A stretch of DNA of 64,000 bases from Telopea speciosissima. Taxonomy: Eukaryota > Streptophyta > Magnoliopsida > Proteales > Proteaceae. Shown here piece by piece: positions 32,256 through 42,724 of the stretch (position 1 is its first letter; the number at the start of each line of letters is the position of its first letter). The stretch covers positions 3,658,001-3,722,000 of the forward strand of contig NC_057924.1 in the NCBI RefSeq assembly GCF_018873765.1, given 5' to 3'. Under the pieces are notes generated by a model, which did not search any database, was not told where the DNA came from, and worked only from the letters and a program-made list of their open reading frames with translations. Both the position numbers and the translations under genes were made by a program.

Positions 32256-32560
32256 TTATGTCAAGACTGACTTGTTAGTAAGTGATCGAAAAACGGTCAG
32301 TGACTGAAAACAGTCAGAAGCAGTCAAACAGAAAATGGTCAATGATCGAAAACGGTCAGAAACGGTCAATGACCAAAAACAATTAGAAAAACAGTCAATG
32401 ATCGAAAACGGTCAGTTCGGTCAGAAACGGTCAAAAAACGATTAATGACGGATAAACGATCAGCAAAGTGGTTACAAAAAGCTCTCAAAGAAGTGGGTAG
32501 TTGTGAAACTACCTCTCAAAGAAGTGGGTAATTATGAAACTACCTGGTAACTACAGAAAC
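32256..32560 (+). repeat. Cluster of short GGTCA repeats
   Basis: Variants of GGTCAATGATCGAAAAC occur about eight times between 32280 and 32465, followed by a duplicated block (CTCTCAAAGAAGTGGGTA at about 32485 and 32514). A TATA-like CTATAAAAGG follows at about 32574. The layout resembles an LTR U3 region, but no LTR boundary was found. Confidence 0.5.
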
Positions 32561-33250
32561 CACCTGAGGATGCCTATAAAAGGAAAAAATCAAAACAAAA
32601 GAAGGGATCCACAAATCAAATCAAACAAGTCTTTTCTTTTATCAGTTAGTTTCTTTTATCTTAGGAGTAGTGTAATGTAGATTTCCACCCATCAACATGT
32701 TTTTTGGCTTGCTTCAAAAGACATCCATTATCATCAAGTTGCAAGCTTCAACAGTTCATGGCTGGGAGAGTTATGAAAACTTCAACAAATTTGTTTCTAT
32801 GTTGTTCGCAATTTGGTCGTAGAATAGTGGTAGTGTAAATTCCAAGTTGTAAGCCTCATCAGTTTCAGATTTGACAGAATTGTAATGACTTCAACAAATG
32901 TGTTCTATGAAGTAAGTAATTTGATTTCATCTTCTTCTTTTTGGCATTGCAATCTATGCATTTTGAAAAGTCCTTGGATTACCAAGGTACTGGTAGAACC
33001 CACGCTTTGATTCAATTCACTTTATGGAATAGTTTCCTCATCCAGCAACGGTTTCCAAACCGAAAAAATTTGGGGGAAACACCTAGGAAGCAGAATCATT
33101 TGGTTTGATGGGTCTATCACAATCCAACATTGTATAAGTTTGACTCACACATTTCTCTTACAAGTTTGCAACGGTGAACTTGACTGGTCCTGCAGAAACC
33201 AACCTTCCCCATAGCCGGCGGTTCTGCTAGAAATCAGGTTTGAGATTTCC
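32561..33250. other. Non-genic stretch with imperfect internal duplication
   Basis: AAGTTGCAAGCTTCA and ACTTCAACAAATTTGTT (about 32740-32800) recur imperfectly at 32850-32910. No coding region was recognised. Confidence 0.35.
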
Positions 33251-33379
33251 TCTTTTCTCTTTCTATCTATGCGATTCTCAATCTCTCTAATTTTTGCTGT
33301 TTTATTCCTTAAGAACTCTTTTCTCTTTCTATCTATGCGATTCTCAATCTCTCTAATTCTTGCTGTTTTATTCCTTAAG
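33251..33379. repeat. Tandem duplication, two 66-bp units
   Basis: TCTTTTCTCTTTCTATCTAT starts at 33251 and again at 33317; the units are nearly identical. It is non-coding. Confidence 0.85.
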
Positions 33380-33930
33380 AGAATTAGTTTTTGTGATAAT
33401 TTTGGCTCCCAAGAGACGGTAACGGATGAAGAAAAAACCAATCTTAGTGTTTATTAGGGGAGTATTATAAACAGAAACAGAGATCCCAAATGAGCTATTT
33501 TAATGGAAGGACTTACCTTTTTTATGTTTTGTCATGCTTGAATCTGGAACTCTCTCCATTAGACATGTTTTTTCTATCATTGTAGTTCAGTTTAGTCTCC
33601 AGGCCGTCACCTAGTTTGGCATACTCATAAAATTTTAAAAGAGAAGGGTATGATGCCCAATTCTAAAATAAGTTTGAATTGCTAGTGAAAAAATAAACAA
33701 AACATGAACTCAATAAAAAATGCCAAACTATCAAAAGTTGGGAGAATGATCTATTGAACAATCAATAGAAAACTTATACATAGTGGACGATGTGATTGAA
33801 ATAGATCACCAATTACACTCTTATAGTTTTACTTGTTAGTTCGGATAAATGGGTTTTTATTTTTTTAATCACATCTATATACATGATAAATAGTATGGGC
33901 CTTTGATTTTCTAGCCAACGAGTATGGGTT
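33380..33930. other. Non-genic AT-rich stretch
   Basis: I see nothing in it. Confidence 0.4.
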
Positions 33931-33939
33931 GGAGAAAGT

Positions 33940-34080
33940 AAGCCGGAGCCCAGCAAACAAGGGCAGGACCTGAGGGTGGGACAAACTAAACCGGCCTTTT
34001 CCAGGCCAAATCTTTGCCGGTAAGTCCTGGAGTCTTACATCCACTTGATTTTGGGCTACAATAAGGCTTGAGATATTAAA
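33940..34080 (-). repeat. Dispersed repeat, inverted partner of 8976-9085
   Basis: The minus strand carries TTGTAGCCCAAAATCAAGTGG-like sequence, then CCAGGACTT, GGCCTGGAAA and GGTTTAGTTTG, as in the 8.98 kb copy. Confidence 0.55.
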
Positions 34081-34296
34081 CTGAGATGGGCTTGGGTTCC
34101 ATCATAGTTATATGTGGTATGTCTTTGTGGAAAAAAATACAAAGTTGAAACTTTTCCTTAGAACCATGGTAGGCCCACCAAGTAATCTCCCTTCTTTCTT
34201 AAGAAATCTCTCCTTTCTTGTTCCCAGTCCCACCAACCCCCAGGTCACCTTAGTTTCTTTTGTTCTACCAGCTTTCCCTTGTCTATTAAAAGTCAG

Positions 34297-34378
34297 ACCA
34301 AAGTGGCGCACGGCAATATATTTGTTGTCACTCGTTTACCAAAGTGGCGCACGGCAATATATTCCTTGTCACTCGTTT
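34297..34378. repeat. Tandem duplication, two 41-bp units
   Basis: ACCAAAGTGGCGCACGGCAA starts at 34297 and again at 34338; the units differ at only a few positions. Confidence 0.85.
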
Positions 34379-34550
34379 TCAGAAATCGGTCTCAAATTTT
34401 GCGAGAACGTATGGAATAAGGAGTGATGACCCCTTTACAGAAGACTAACTGAAGTTACGAATAAGAATTGGACCAGTGGACTATATTTTTTTAGTAGACC
34501 ATGAACCGGAGGAATCATATATGGACCTGTAGCTTCCTCATAGTAGTTGT
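34375..34550 (+). repeat. LecRK-flank segment duplicated at 40.79-40.96 kb
   Basis: CAGAAATCGGTC, TACAGAAGACT, AACTGAAGTTA, AATTGGACCAGTGGAC and GAACCTGTAGCTTCC-type blocks recur in order at 40795-40955. It sits about 400 bp upstream of LecRK copy C. Confidence 0.65.
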
Positions 34551-34619
34551 ATCGTCACTGATTCTACGCATCGGACTCGTGTCAAAGACCTATTTGATTG
34601 ATTGCACGTCCACTGAATG

Positions 34620-34962
34620 CTGTCACTTCTTCTTAATGTAATTAGTTGTGGTTTCCATGGCTGACCAGTCATTTCACTTTACCTTTCCTTAATTGTCAAA
34701 ATCTAGATTTTCTCGTTTTGGCACCAGGGATGATCAAGTATTGGTACCTTAAAGGCCAAGACCAGTCATTTATGTGAGCGTGAGCGTGGGTTTAGTGGTA
34801 GACCGGGTCACCAACTTTGTTCCAAGGTTGACTTGAGACCATGGTGCTTCATGCAACTACTATTTTAAAGGACCTCGAAGAGGCAATGTTAAGGAGGCAG
34901 ATGTGAAAAGGTTTGAATTAAGGGGGGGTTTAGAAATTAGGGAGTTCCATATTCCGGATACC
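34620..34962 (+). promoter_or_regulatory. Upstream region of LecRK copy C
   Basis: It carries the shared LecRK upstream blocks (GCTGACCAGTCATTTC, GTGGGTTTAGTGGTAG, GGTTGACTTGAGACC). A WRKY-type TTGAC lies at 34828, 135 bp before the start codon. The same core with flanking GTTGACTTGA or GTTGACTGGA is found before all other copies. Confidence 0.5.
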
Positions 34963-36978
34963 ATGTTTTCTGTTTTCAAGCTTACGGTTTTGTTCCTCCT
35001 CGCAAGAATTGGGGTAGCCTCGCAAGGAGAAGAAGTTGGTTTCATCTACAATGGTTTTGGAGGTGCAGACTTGCAGTTGGACGGTACAGCCAATATCACA
35101 TCTAATGGCCTCCTCATGCTGACCAAGGTCAATACGCGACAGCAGCAGGGCCATGCCTTCTACGTTAATCCGATTCACTTCCTCGACCCATCCTCACCAG
35201 ATGGCGCGGTTGCTCTCTCCTTCTCTACCACTTTTGTCTTTGACATAGTACCCGAGTTCACCCCATTGGGCGGTCACGGAATGGCCTTTTTCATCGGACC
35301 CACAAGAGGTCTCCCATCTGATGTTCAAGCAAGCCAATATCTTGGCCTCTTCTCTGACTCCAACCTTAACAAATCAGAAAATCATATATTCGCAGTCGAG
35401 CTCGACACCGCACAGAGTTTGGTGTTCAATGATATAAACGACAACCACGTTGGTATCGATATCAATGGATTGGTATCTGTTGCTTCTGCTCCGCCCTCCT
35501 ATTTCCATAAAGACGGTCAATCCAAGAACCTAAGCCTCATCAGTGGCGAATCCATGCAAGTCTGGATTGATTACGATGGTGTACACAAGCATCTCAACGT
35601 CACATTAGCTCCAATCCATGTTTCTAAACCGGCTCTTCCCCTCTTGTCTATTTCTCTCGATCTTTCTCCGGTCATGAAGGACTCCATGTTCCTCGGTTTC
35701 TCATCCTGTACTGGACACGTTTCCTCATCTCACTATGTGTTGGGGTGGAGCTTCAAGCTGAACGGGCAAACAGAAGAACTCAATCTCGACCAACTTCCCA
35801 AGCTTCCTCGACAAGGACAACGTCGAACCAACCAGAAACTTCCTATTCTGATCATAGTACTTCCAATAATTGCTGCTGCTTTAGTGTTGGCGACCATCTT
35901 TGGTATCCAAATTATAATTAAAAGGAAGAGAAATTTTGCAGAAGTGCATGAAGAATGGGAACTCGATTTTGGGCCTCATAGGTTCAAGTATAAAGATTTA
36001 TACGTGGCCACTAAGGGGTTTAAACACAAGGAGCTGCTGGGTATTGGTGGCTTTGGTAGGGTGTATAGAGGGGTATTACCCACTTCCAAAATCGAAGTTG
36101 CAGTGAAGAAAATCTCTCATGAATCGACACAAGGGATGAGGGAATTTGTTGCTGAGATCGTTACCGTCGGTCAACTACGGCATCGAAACCTAGTAACGCT
36201 CTTGGGTTATTGCCGGCGTAAAGGAGAATTCCTTTTGGTTTATGAATGCATGCCCAACGGAAGTCTAGACAAGTTCCTATTCAATCCATCTATGCCGGTG
36301 CTGAATTGGAGTCAGAGGTTTCAAATTATTCGAGGTGTAGCATCTGCTCTGTTTTATCTACACGAAGGTTGGGAGCAGGTTGTGGTTCACAGAGATGTCA
36401 AGTCCAGTAATGTTCTATTGGACAGGGAATTCAATGGAAGATTAGGAGATTTTGGACTTGCGAGATTGTATGACCATGGAACTGAACCTCAAACAACACA
36501 TGTAGTTGGAACTTTGGGTTATCTTGCACCAGAATTTTCAAGAACCGGCAAGCCCAACACGAGCACAGACGTGTTTGCATTCGGGGCTTTTATGTTGGAA
36601 GTTGCTTGTGGAAGGAGGCCAATAAATCCAAGAGCATCAGCAGATCAGGATGTGGTGTTGGTGGATTGGGTATTTTCATGCTGGAGCAAAGGGGCAATTC
36701 TTGACACAGTGGATCCAAAATTGGGAATAAATTATGTAGAGGGGGAAATGGAACTGGTGTTGAAGCTTGGATTGCTTTGCTCTAATGGGGTTCCTACAGC
36801 AAGGCCAACAATGCGACAAGTCGTGCAGTATTTGGAGGGAGAACTTCCTCTAACAGATCTTTCATCTCTTACTCTGAGTGATAGTGGTTTAAAATTTGTA
36901 GATGGCCGAAGCTTTGATGATTTTTTGGTGACTCCATCATCGTCTGTTTCAGAATGGACACTCTCTGGAGGACGTTGA
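34963..36978 (+). CDS. L-type lectin-domain receptor kinase (LecRK clade IV-like), copy C
   Basis: Intact, intronless receptor kinase of 671 aa, the best-preserved copy of the cluster. Signal peptide 1-20 (MFSVFKLTVLFLLARIGVAS); legume-lectin-like domain about 22-268 with VELDT (145-149) and NDINDNHVGID; membrane span about 294-319; juxtamembrane KRKRNF; kinase about 354-628. Kinase residues: glycine loop GIGGFG 360-365, Lys382 in VAVKK, HRDVK 476-480, DFG 496-498, APE 522-524. It would sit in the plasma membrane with the lectin domain outside; the ligand is unknown. I chose this ATG over one 60 bp upstream because it gives the signal peptide shared by the 10.6, 20.9 and 29.6 kb copies. The family is known for roles in pathogen defence. 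The upstream block has a WRKY-type core, which would fit stress induction. Confidence 0.93.
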   Translation: MFSVFKLTVLFLLARIGVASQGEEVGFIYNGFGGADLQLDGTANITSNGLLMLTKVNTRQQQGHAFYVNPIHFLDPSSPDGAVALSFSTTFVFDIVPEFTPLGGHGMAFFIGPTRGLPSDVQASQYLGLFSDSNLNKSENHIFAVELDTAQSLVFNDINDNHVGIDINGLVSVASAPPSYFHKDGQSKNLSLISGESMQVWIDYDGVHKHLNVTLAPIHVSKPALPLLSISLDLSPVMKDSMFLGFSSCTGHVSSSHYVLGWSFKLNGQTEELNLDQLPKLPRQGQRRTNQKLPILIIVLPIIAAALVLATIFGIQIIIKRKRNFAEVHEEWELDFGPHRFKYKDLYVATKGFKHKELLGIGGFGRVYRGVLPTSKIEVAVKKISHESTQGMREFVAEIVTVGQLRHRNLVTLLGYCRRKGEFLLVYECMPNGSLDKFLFNPSMPVLNWSQRFQIIRGVASALFYLHEGWEQVVVHRDVKSSNVLLDREFNGRLGDFGLARLYDHGTEPQTTHVVGTLGYLAPEFSRTGKPNTSTDVFAFGAFMLEVACGRRPINPRASADQDVVLVDWVFSCWSKGAILDTVDPKLGINYVEGEMELVLKLGLLCSNGVPTARPTMRQVVQYLEGELPLTDLSSLTLSDSGLKFVDGRSFDDFLVTPSSSVSEWTLSGGR

Positions 36979-37126
36979 TTCTCGCCTACCCTATTGGGTT
37001 TTGATGTAGTCAATTTTTTTTAACTGTAAATACCAGCCCCGCTTTGGTTCTGATCCTCTTCCAATAATGTTTATCTTATAGAACCATCAAGAACATAAGG
37101 ATCAATTAGTAACAGTTGCTTCTTTG

Positions 37127-37282
37127 AGAGCAAGCTTTGGTGCACCGGTGAGGTTGCTCCATTGTGATCAAGTGGTCACAGTTTGAATATGGAAACAGCT
37201 GCTTTGAGAAAACAGAGGTTAAGGTTGCTTACATTATAACCCTCCCAGGCGGCGGGAGCCTGGTGCACTAGGTACACCCTTT
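37127..37282 (+). mobile_element. Au-type SINE
   Basis: The order GGTGCACCGGTGAGGTTGC, GGTCACAGTTTGAATATGG (B-box), AAACAGC, GAGGTTAAGGTTGCTTACAT, CGGGAGCCTGGTGCAC and ACCCTTT follows the Au SINE family of angiosperms. That family's 3' half reads GTAAGGTTGCGTACAT and GGGAGCTT-GTGCACC. It is decayed, about 156 bp, in the 3' flank of LecRK copy C. No TSD was resolved. Confidence 0.75.
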
Positions 37283-37569
37283 CTGTAACACTTGCTTCAC
37301 TTCCTCAAGAAAGATGGATTGTGATGTTGGTATGTGTTGAAGAAACAAGCCAATAATCACACACACGACACGAGGAATTTAACACTAGGTATGTGTTGGA
37401 AACGAATGATACAGCTTATTGCATGAGCAATATATACATGATATTAATATGGCGGATACAAAACTAATACCTTGATCCAAACAAAACACGTCAATCGGCT
37501 TTACCAGCTGAGATATGATATTATATATACCCATAGTGGATTATGGGCTCTGGATTACATATCAACATA

Positions 37570-37673
37570 GAATCCAACAGTAAAAACATGGGCAGTGGCA
37601 TCTTTTTATCCTTCCAAGTGTTGGGTGGACGGTTGGATTCTTAAGTGTGAACTTGACAGGATAAATTTCCATC
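37570..37673. mobile_element. Partial copy of the 37737 MITE
   Basis: AAAAACATGGGCA-TG-C, TCTTTTT-TCCT, CAAGTGTT-GGT-GACGGTTGGAT and the terminal GGATAAA repeat the central and right part of the complete element 70 bp downstream. Confidence 0.6.
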
Positions 37674-37736
37674 AACATACATTAAAAAATGTTCAACAAC
37701 TGTACTATATGATACAGCTTATTGCAGTTCTCACAT

Positions 37737-37907
37737 GGATTTTTATCCTCTCAAGTATGATGCACTACCCAGTGCACCTCACTTAAGTATCCAACCATAA
37801 AAACATGGGCAATGACGTCTTTTTGTCCTCTCAAGTGTTAGGTAGACGGTTGGATGCTTAAGTGAGGTGAACTCGGCAGTGCACCACACCTGAGAGGATA
37901 AAAATCC
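37737..37907. mobile_element. Foldback MITE with perfect 10-bp TSD (171 bp)
   Basis: The terminal inverted repeat GGATTTTTATCCTCTCA is perfect on both ends (first 17 bp). Inner arms TGCACTACCCAGTGCACCTC and CTTAAGTATCCAACC pair with the right half. GTTCTCACAT flanks both sides exactly (37727-37736 and 37908-37917). This fits a Mutator-like, recently inserted, non-autonomous element. Confidence 0.85.
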
Positions 37908-37944
37908 GTTCTCACATATGAAAGAATTTCCATTCCTGAACCAG

Positions 37945-37990
37945 CCCAAGCCATCCTGAGCCTAACAGGGCCTGGGCTGGATTTTCATCT
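37945..37990. repeat. GGGCC-word repeat fragment
   Basis: CCAGCCCAAGCCATCCTGAGC and CAGGGCCTGGGCTGG match the words of the larger copies at 41.06 and 62.96 kb. Confidence 0.45.
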
Positions 37991-39205
37991 CACAAATTGA
38001 ACCATCTTTGATATTTTCAAGCCTCAATCAAGAAACATTTACATTAGCAAAAGAAAACACTCTCTGAGGGAGGAGAATTTTGAGAGCATCAACACACACT
38101 GCTCTGTGGAAGAGCCTTCAAAAGAAATTTCTGCATTTCGAGTCTTAATTAATTAAGAAGGATTTATATCTAAGTCATGGTAAGGCATCTGAGAAAGGGT
38201 ATTGGTAATTATATATAAAAGACTTAGGGGAAAGTTTTCTTGCACTGAAAAGTATGCCCATCTAGGGTTATAAATGTCTACTCTGTATTGTACAGGATCG
38301 ATAATGCCCTTTTATTGTTCCCCGATACCCTATGGATACCATCTGTATGCCTCGATCAAGGGATGACTGAAGGAAATTAAACCTGTCCCGAAAGAATAGT
38401 AATATTCCAACAATACAAGGAAAAATGTACACAAGCATTGTTAAGCCACCTAACTAATTATTTCAGAACCAAAGAAAAATCAACTAAAGATGGATGGTTT
38501 TGAGCGTTAGATCAGCAATTACGACATGATCTCCTAAATGAAATTAAGATGCTCAACCTGAAGAGAAACAAGGGGATGGGTGGGGAGTGTGAGACCCACA
38601 TCCCATGGAGTGTTCAGATCTGTCATCACCCGTCTCATGTGGGTAGCAAATCCGAACTCAGAAAGAAGACCTCACATCTTTCATAATTTAAGGAATCAGA
38701 TGGGATTGACAAGATGTGTGAATGGACGAACAAGAAGAAGAGCAGCAGCCCATGAGGAGAAGAGAAAGGAGGCAAGAGAAAGCAAATCTTGACAAGGCAA
38801 TGATATATATAGTTTTCCATTTCAAAGTCAACGACATTCCCTTTTAAGTTTACAGTCAACTGAGGTGCAAGCTCATGTCCTCCTCAGACACGACCCTTGC
38901 AACTAATTTTAGCAGGCTACGTACCATAAAAGATAGGCATGACATAAAAAGATCTCTTCGGACTCGGACCCTTAAAATCTCGAGTGGGAGTGGGGGGATG
39001 CATCATACAATAAAAACTGAAGTCCTGAAGCCGTGTTTCTCTTGAAGAAAATAAGAACTTGAAATTTAGGTGTTCTTCGATACATACCAAGTTGTGAAAT
39101 CAAACCCATAATGGAATGGCGTGGAAAGGTTTGCAAGAACAAACCTAACTTTGGGCTTTTGACAATTAATTTAAAGGGAAAATGTTCCTTTGGGTTTTGG
39201 GTTTG
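37991..39205. other. Non-genic stretch
   Basis: No gene, RNA or transposon is supported. Short open frames lack domains. Confidence 0.4.
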
Positions 39206-39235
39206 GGGTGGGGTGGGGTGGGGTGGGGTTGGGGG
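39206..39235 (+). repeat. (GGGGT)n run, G-quadruplex candidate
   Basis: Four GGGGTGGGGT-like units in a row followed by TTGGGGG give at least five G-tracts of four or more on the plus strand. Confidence 0.7.
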
Positions 39236-40083
39236 TGAAATTTCCCTCCAACCCCCAAGAAAGGCAGAAATTTCACCCCTGAGATGCCAGTGTGTGTTCT
39301 CATTGGTTGCTAAGCATACGTGATACTTGCATTCTCCCATAAAGACCGCTCCCCCTTAATTTAATTTCACTTTTTTTGTTGAGAAAATCTTGTTACGAAC
39401 AAAGTTGATTAAAAAAATTTTGTAACAATTTTTTTTTTTTTTTTTGCCCAATAATATAACACACTTCTTCCGTCAAAGAAGACTAAATCCTTTTAGGGAG
39501 AGGGTTCTCTACACTGCCCAAGTGCAGTTTCAGACGAATAGGAATCTAATTTGGAATATGATAATAAGGGAAAATGCATCTATGACATATATATATATAT
39601 ATTAACTCTCTCACATGAACAATGATATATGAGGCGATGTATAATTTCATTTTTGAGTTGGTGTTGTACACAACTTTTATCCTTTCTTTTATTTCATGTG
39701 TACTTGAAAAAACGTATAAAACTTTGCATCTAAAAAAAAAGTATATGGCAATGTTAGCTCTTGAGAAGTCACTCTCTAAGTTATTTAAAAACCGTTTTTC
39801 TTTCTGACTTAATGAACTTTTGGGTATGAGACAATGGGTCAATCAGAGAATAGTTTAACCGCTTAGGTTATGACAAGATGCGTCCTTCTTTATTATTTCT
39901 GATTCTGCCAAATCTTGAACTATTTTAATACAAGCATTACTAACTAATAAATGAGCTATAAAAAGTTTAATTACAACAAGCAACCATACTCTGGGGAAAA
40001 ATAAATATTGTCCTTGTTGTATTGTTCAGTTTAATCCCAATCCCTTTGTATGACATTAATCAGAAGCAATATTTGTGATCCCT
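39236..40083. other. Non-genic AT-rich stretch
   Basis: A T-run at 39428-39446 and an (AT)n run at 39587-39602. No gene is seen. Confidence 0.4.
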
Positions 40084-40091
40084 ATTAAGAT

Positions 40092-40245
40092 CATGGTTTT
40101 AAATATTGGTATCGGATTGATCGTATTGATATTGGTGAAGACCTGGTTGATCCTATATTGGTGTAACGGTTCTTAGTAAAGGTAAATTTGTTAAAATTGA
40201 AAGTAAAACCGGTTGATACAATCGATACTGAAATTTGAAACCATG
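40092..40245. mobile_element. Short hAT-like element with CATGGTTT termini (154 bp)
   Basis: TIRs of about 24 bp: CATGGTTTTAAATATTGG, GTATCG and, inverted, CATGGTTTCAAATTTCA, GTATCG. Flanking 8-mers ATTAAGAT (40084-40091) and ATTAAGAC (40246-40253) differ at one base. The interior is made of GGTATCGGATTGATCG-like words and is non-coding. Confidence 0.65.
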
Positions 40246-40253
40246 ATTAAGAC

Positions 40254-40794
40254 TCAATATAACTACAGTGCACTCAGTTGTGCAGGATGGAAAAATTTTT
40301 TGCTACAACTTAGGTTGCAGAATTGTTTCTACTGCCCCCAATTGCAGCCGTCAACTTGGAGTAATCCTCTTCCCCTTTGGGTTCACAAATACCCCTTAGG
40401 TTTTAATATTTTCTAAAGGACAAAAGTTCTCTATGGTGGAGTGTACTACTCACGCTCAAAGACAGTGGGGGTGAAATGACTGTCCCATCCCTATGAAAAA
40501 CGAAAATCCTATCCCCCAAAATGCTTCCACATTAGTTCTCATTAGCCCCACGCACGAGTAGGGGTCATATGCTCCCCCTCTTCCCAAATAGCCTTTGAGA
40601 TTCCATGTACAGGTCTCTCACCTATTATACTTTTCTCTGTTTCCATTTTCACAATTTACTGTTCATCCGATGATCTTTAGGGCCACCAAACACAAGTACG
40701 TACTACTCTTTCAATGCAATTTGGTATCGATCTCTTCTTGCTTAAGAACTATTGATTATTATTCACTCTCACGTCAATCAATCTCTTTTCGTTG
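40254..40794. other. Non-genic stretch
   Basis: No gene seen. From about 40600 the sequence may be flank of the duplicated LecRK-upstream block that follows. Confidence 0.35.
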
Positions 40795-40955
40795 CTCATT
40801 TTCAAAAATCGGTCACAAACTTTTCGAGAAAATAGAGAATGATTCACAGAAGACTGTGACTGAAGTTATTACAAAACCTATAGAATTGGACCAGTGGACC
40901 ATATTAGTACCAGACCACGAGGGGTTTTATATGAACCTGTAACTTCCACGTATTT
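40795..40955 (+). repeat. Second copy of the LecRK-flank segment
   Basis: It matches 34375-34550 (CAAAAATCGGTC, CACAGAAGACT, GACTGAAGTTA, AATTGGACCAGTGGACC). No LecRK coding sequence follows, so it is probably the trace of a further lost copy. Confidence 0.6.
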
Positions 40956-41056
40956 CTCTATCTAAGAAGCCAGCTCAGACATTGGACTTAAAGCTTTCTT
41001 AAGTATTTCAAATACACAATACGTCAATACCATATCGTATAATTTTCAAGCTTTAT

Positions 41057-41452
41057 TGGGTGCAAGTTTGGCCCTATCGGCCCGAACCCGCCCTAGCCCA
41101 TCCTGAGCCTGAACAGGGTCCGAACTGAGATTTTTGGCCCTGAGAGCGGGTCAGGGCTGGAAATTTCTAGCTCTGAGTTAGGGTCGGGTTGGGCTAGGAT
41201 TAAGGCCTCGGGCTAAGCCTGGCCCGGTCCGACCCAACCCTGTTTTAAATTATACTTTAAACGTCATCGACATTTTATTATATAATATATTATATATGAA
41301 GATAATAATTGATATAATATATTTTATTATAGCGTCATTTTACGTAAAATTGATATATAATTTTCTTCTCGGCCCATTCCAGCTCATGCATTTTCTTCAC
41401 CCTTCCCATGATCAGGGCCAATTAGGGTCAGCCCGACCCGATTGCAGCCCTA
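41057..41452. repeat. Dispersed GGGCC-word element, copy 2
   Basis: Starts TGGGTGCAAGTTTGGCCC and ends, inverted, TAGGGCTGCAATCGGGTC, a possible terminal inverted repeat. Both ends are packed with words such as GGCCCGAACCCGCCC and GGTCGGGTTGGGC; the centre is AT-rich. It is non-coding. No clean TSD. Confidence 0.5.
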
Positions 41453-41459
41453 ATTGTTA

Positions 41460-41468
41460 TACACACAC

Positions 41469-41502
<34 letters not shown>

Positions 41503-41706
41503 CAAAAGATATGGGATCCATAAGCTCCACAAGTTTCTTGTTCACAGTACCTGGCATATGTTCCTCAGATATCATGAAATGGCGTTTTCGTTTAGAAGAT
41601 GAGAGAGAGAGGGATGGGATCCATGACCTCCACAAGTTTTTGGTTCAAAGTCACATGGGATGTAGGTCCAGATATATATGAAATGGGTTTTCCATTTAGA
41701 ACATGG
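41460..41706. repeat. (GA)n run and tandem duplication of about 103 bp
   Basis: A CA/GA microsatellite (41461-41500) is followed by two imperfect copies of a unit beginning ATGGGATCCAT (41511 and 41614), containing CTCCACAAGTTT. Confidence 0.7.
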
Positions 41707-42509
41707 GTTTTTCTTCCTAGCTAGTACCCACATCCCCATTACATCCACTCATTTAGAGACACAAATTTCAACCCAAAAAAAATTTAGAGACACAAATTAA
41801 TTAATAATATCCATAACCCAATATTAATGTTAAACCTACCTCTCCTTATTTGTGTATAATCAGGTTAGAAGAAATTAATTCCATGACATAAATGATTCTT
41901 CTTCTTCTTCTTGATGAACAGACTTGTGATGAAGACATTTTTCACATGAAAACTAACTAAAACAATTCTTCTTCAAGGATATAAGCTCCCCCACTTTCCT
42001 CATTGGCTGCTTGTTTTCCTATATTATACACGTTTAAGCATATGATTTAATTATGAGAGATGATATAAATCTTCTCCACCAACTCTTATTAGAAATCATT
42101 TTAATTTACCATTATTTGATTACCATTTTTTTTTCTTATGATGGCTTCTCCATATTTTCTTTATTTTGATTGTCGTTTAGGTTCCCTCCAAAATATTCAA
42201 CTTTTATTTATCTTTCATTTGACAATATTAATAATTGATAACTATACATTTCTAGCAGCCTACTTTGAGTCCAACTTTGCTACCTTCCTGACCCTCCTCC
42301 ATTCCGACATGAATTCAACAATAGGGAGAAGGTTCTCTAATTCTCTGAGCAAGCGAGATAGTCTACGTCGTCTCACAGAAAAATAAAACTTTTTTTTTTT
42401 TCTCTTCAAAAAAAAAAATAAATAAATAAAAAGAAAAAAGAACATTATCTGGTTGCGTCCAATTTGCAGCCAAACACAGCCTTCCTTGAAATAATGACCA
42501 ACCCCACCC
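41707..42509. other. Non-genic AT-rich stretch
   Basis: Contains an A/AAT-rich run near 42408-42430. No gene recognised. Confidence 0.4.
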
Positions 42510-42724
42510 TACAAAATGAAATCTTCTATTCAATTCCCCTACCTGTCCCCTCATTAGTGTTGGGACCATGTGATCAAGCAGACAAAATGAAATCCCCTAC
42601 GCATCCCCTCATTGGCTCCCGCACTCATGTTGGGATCATGTAATCAAATAGATAAAATGAAATCCCCTCTTCAATGCCTCTACGCGTTCCCTCATTGGCC
42701 CTCACATTGGTGCTGGGACCATAC
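42510..42724. repeat. Imperfect tandem triplication, unit about 70-75 bp
   Basis: AAAATGAAATC, CCCCTCATT and GTTGGGA-CAT recur three times at about 70-75 bp spacing. It is non-coding. Confidence 0.7.

Noticed and set aside
34903-34962. Upstream start of LecRK copy C (20 extra residues)
   Set aside because: The added residues precede a signal peptide that is conserved in the paralogues and would mask it.
41296-41681. Open frames over the (GA)n tract
   Set aside because: They are produced by the microsatellite (Arg-Glu repeats) and the tandem duplication next to it.
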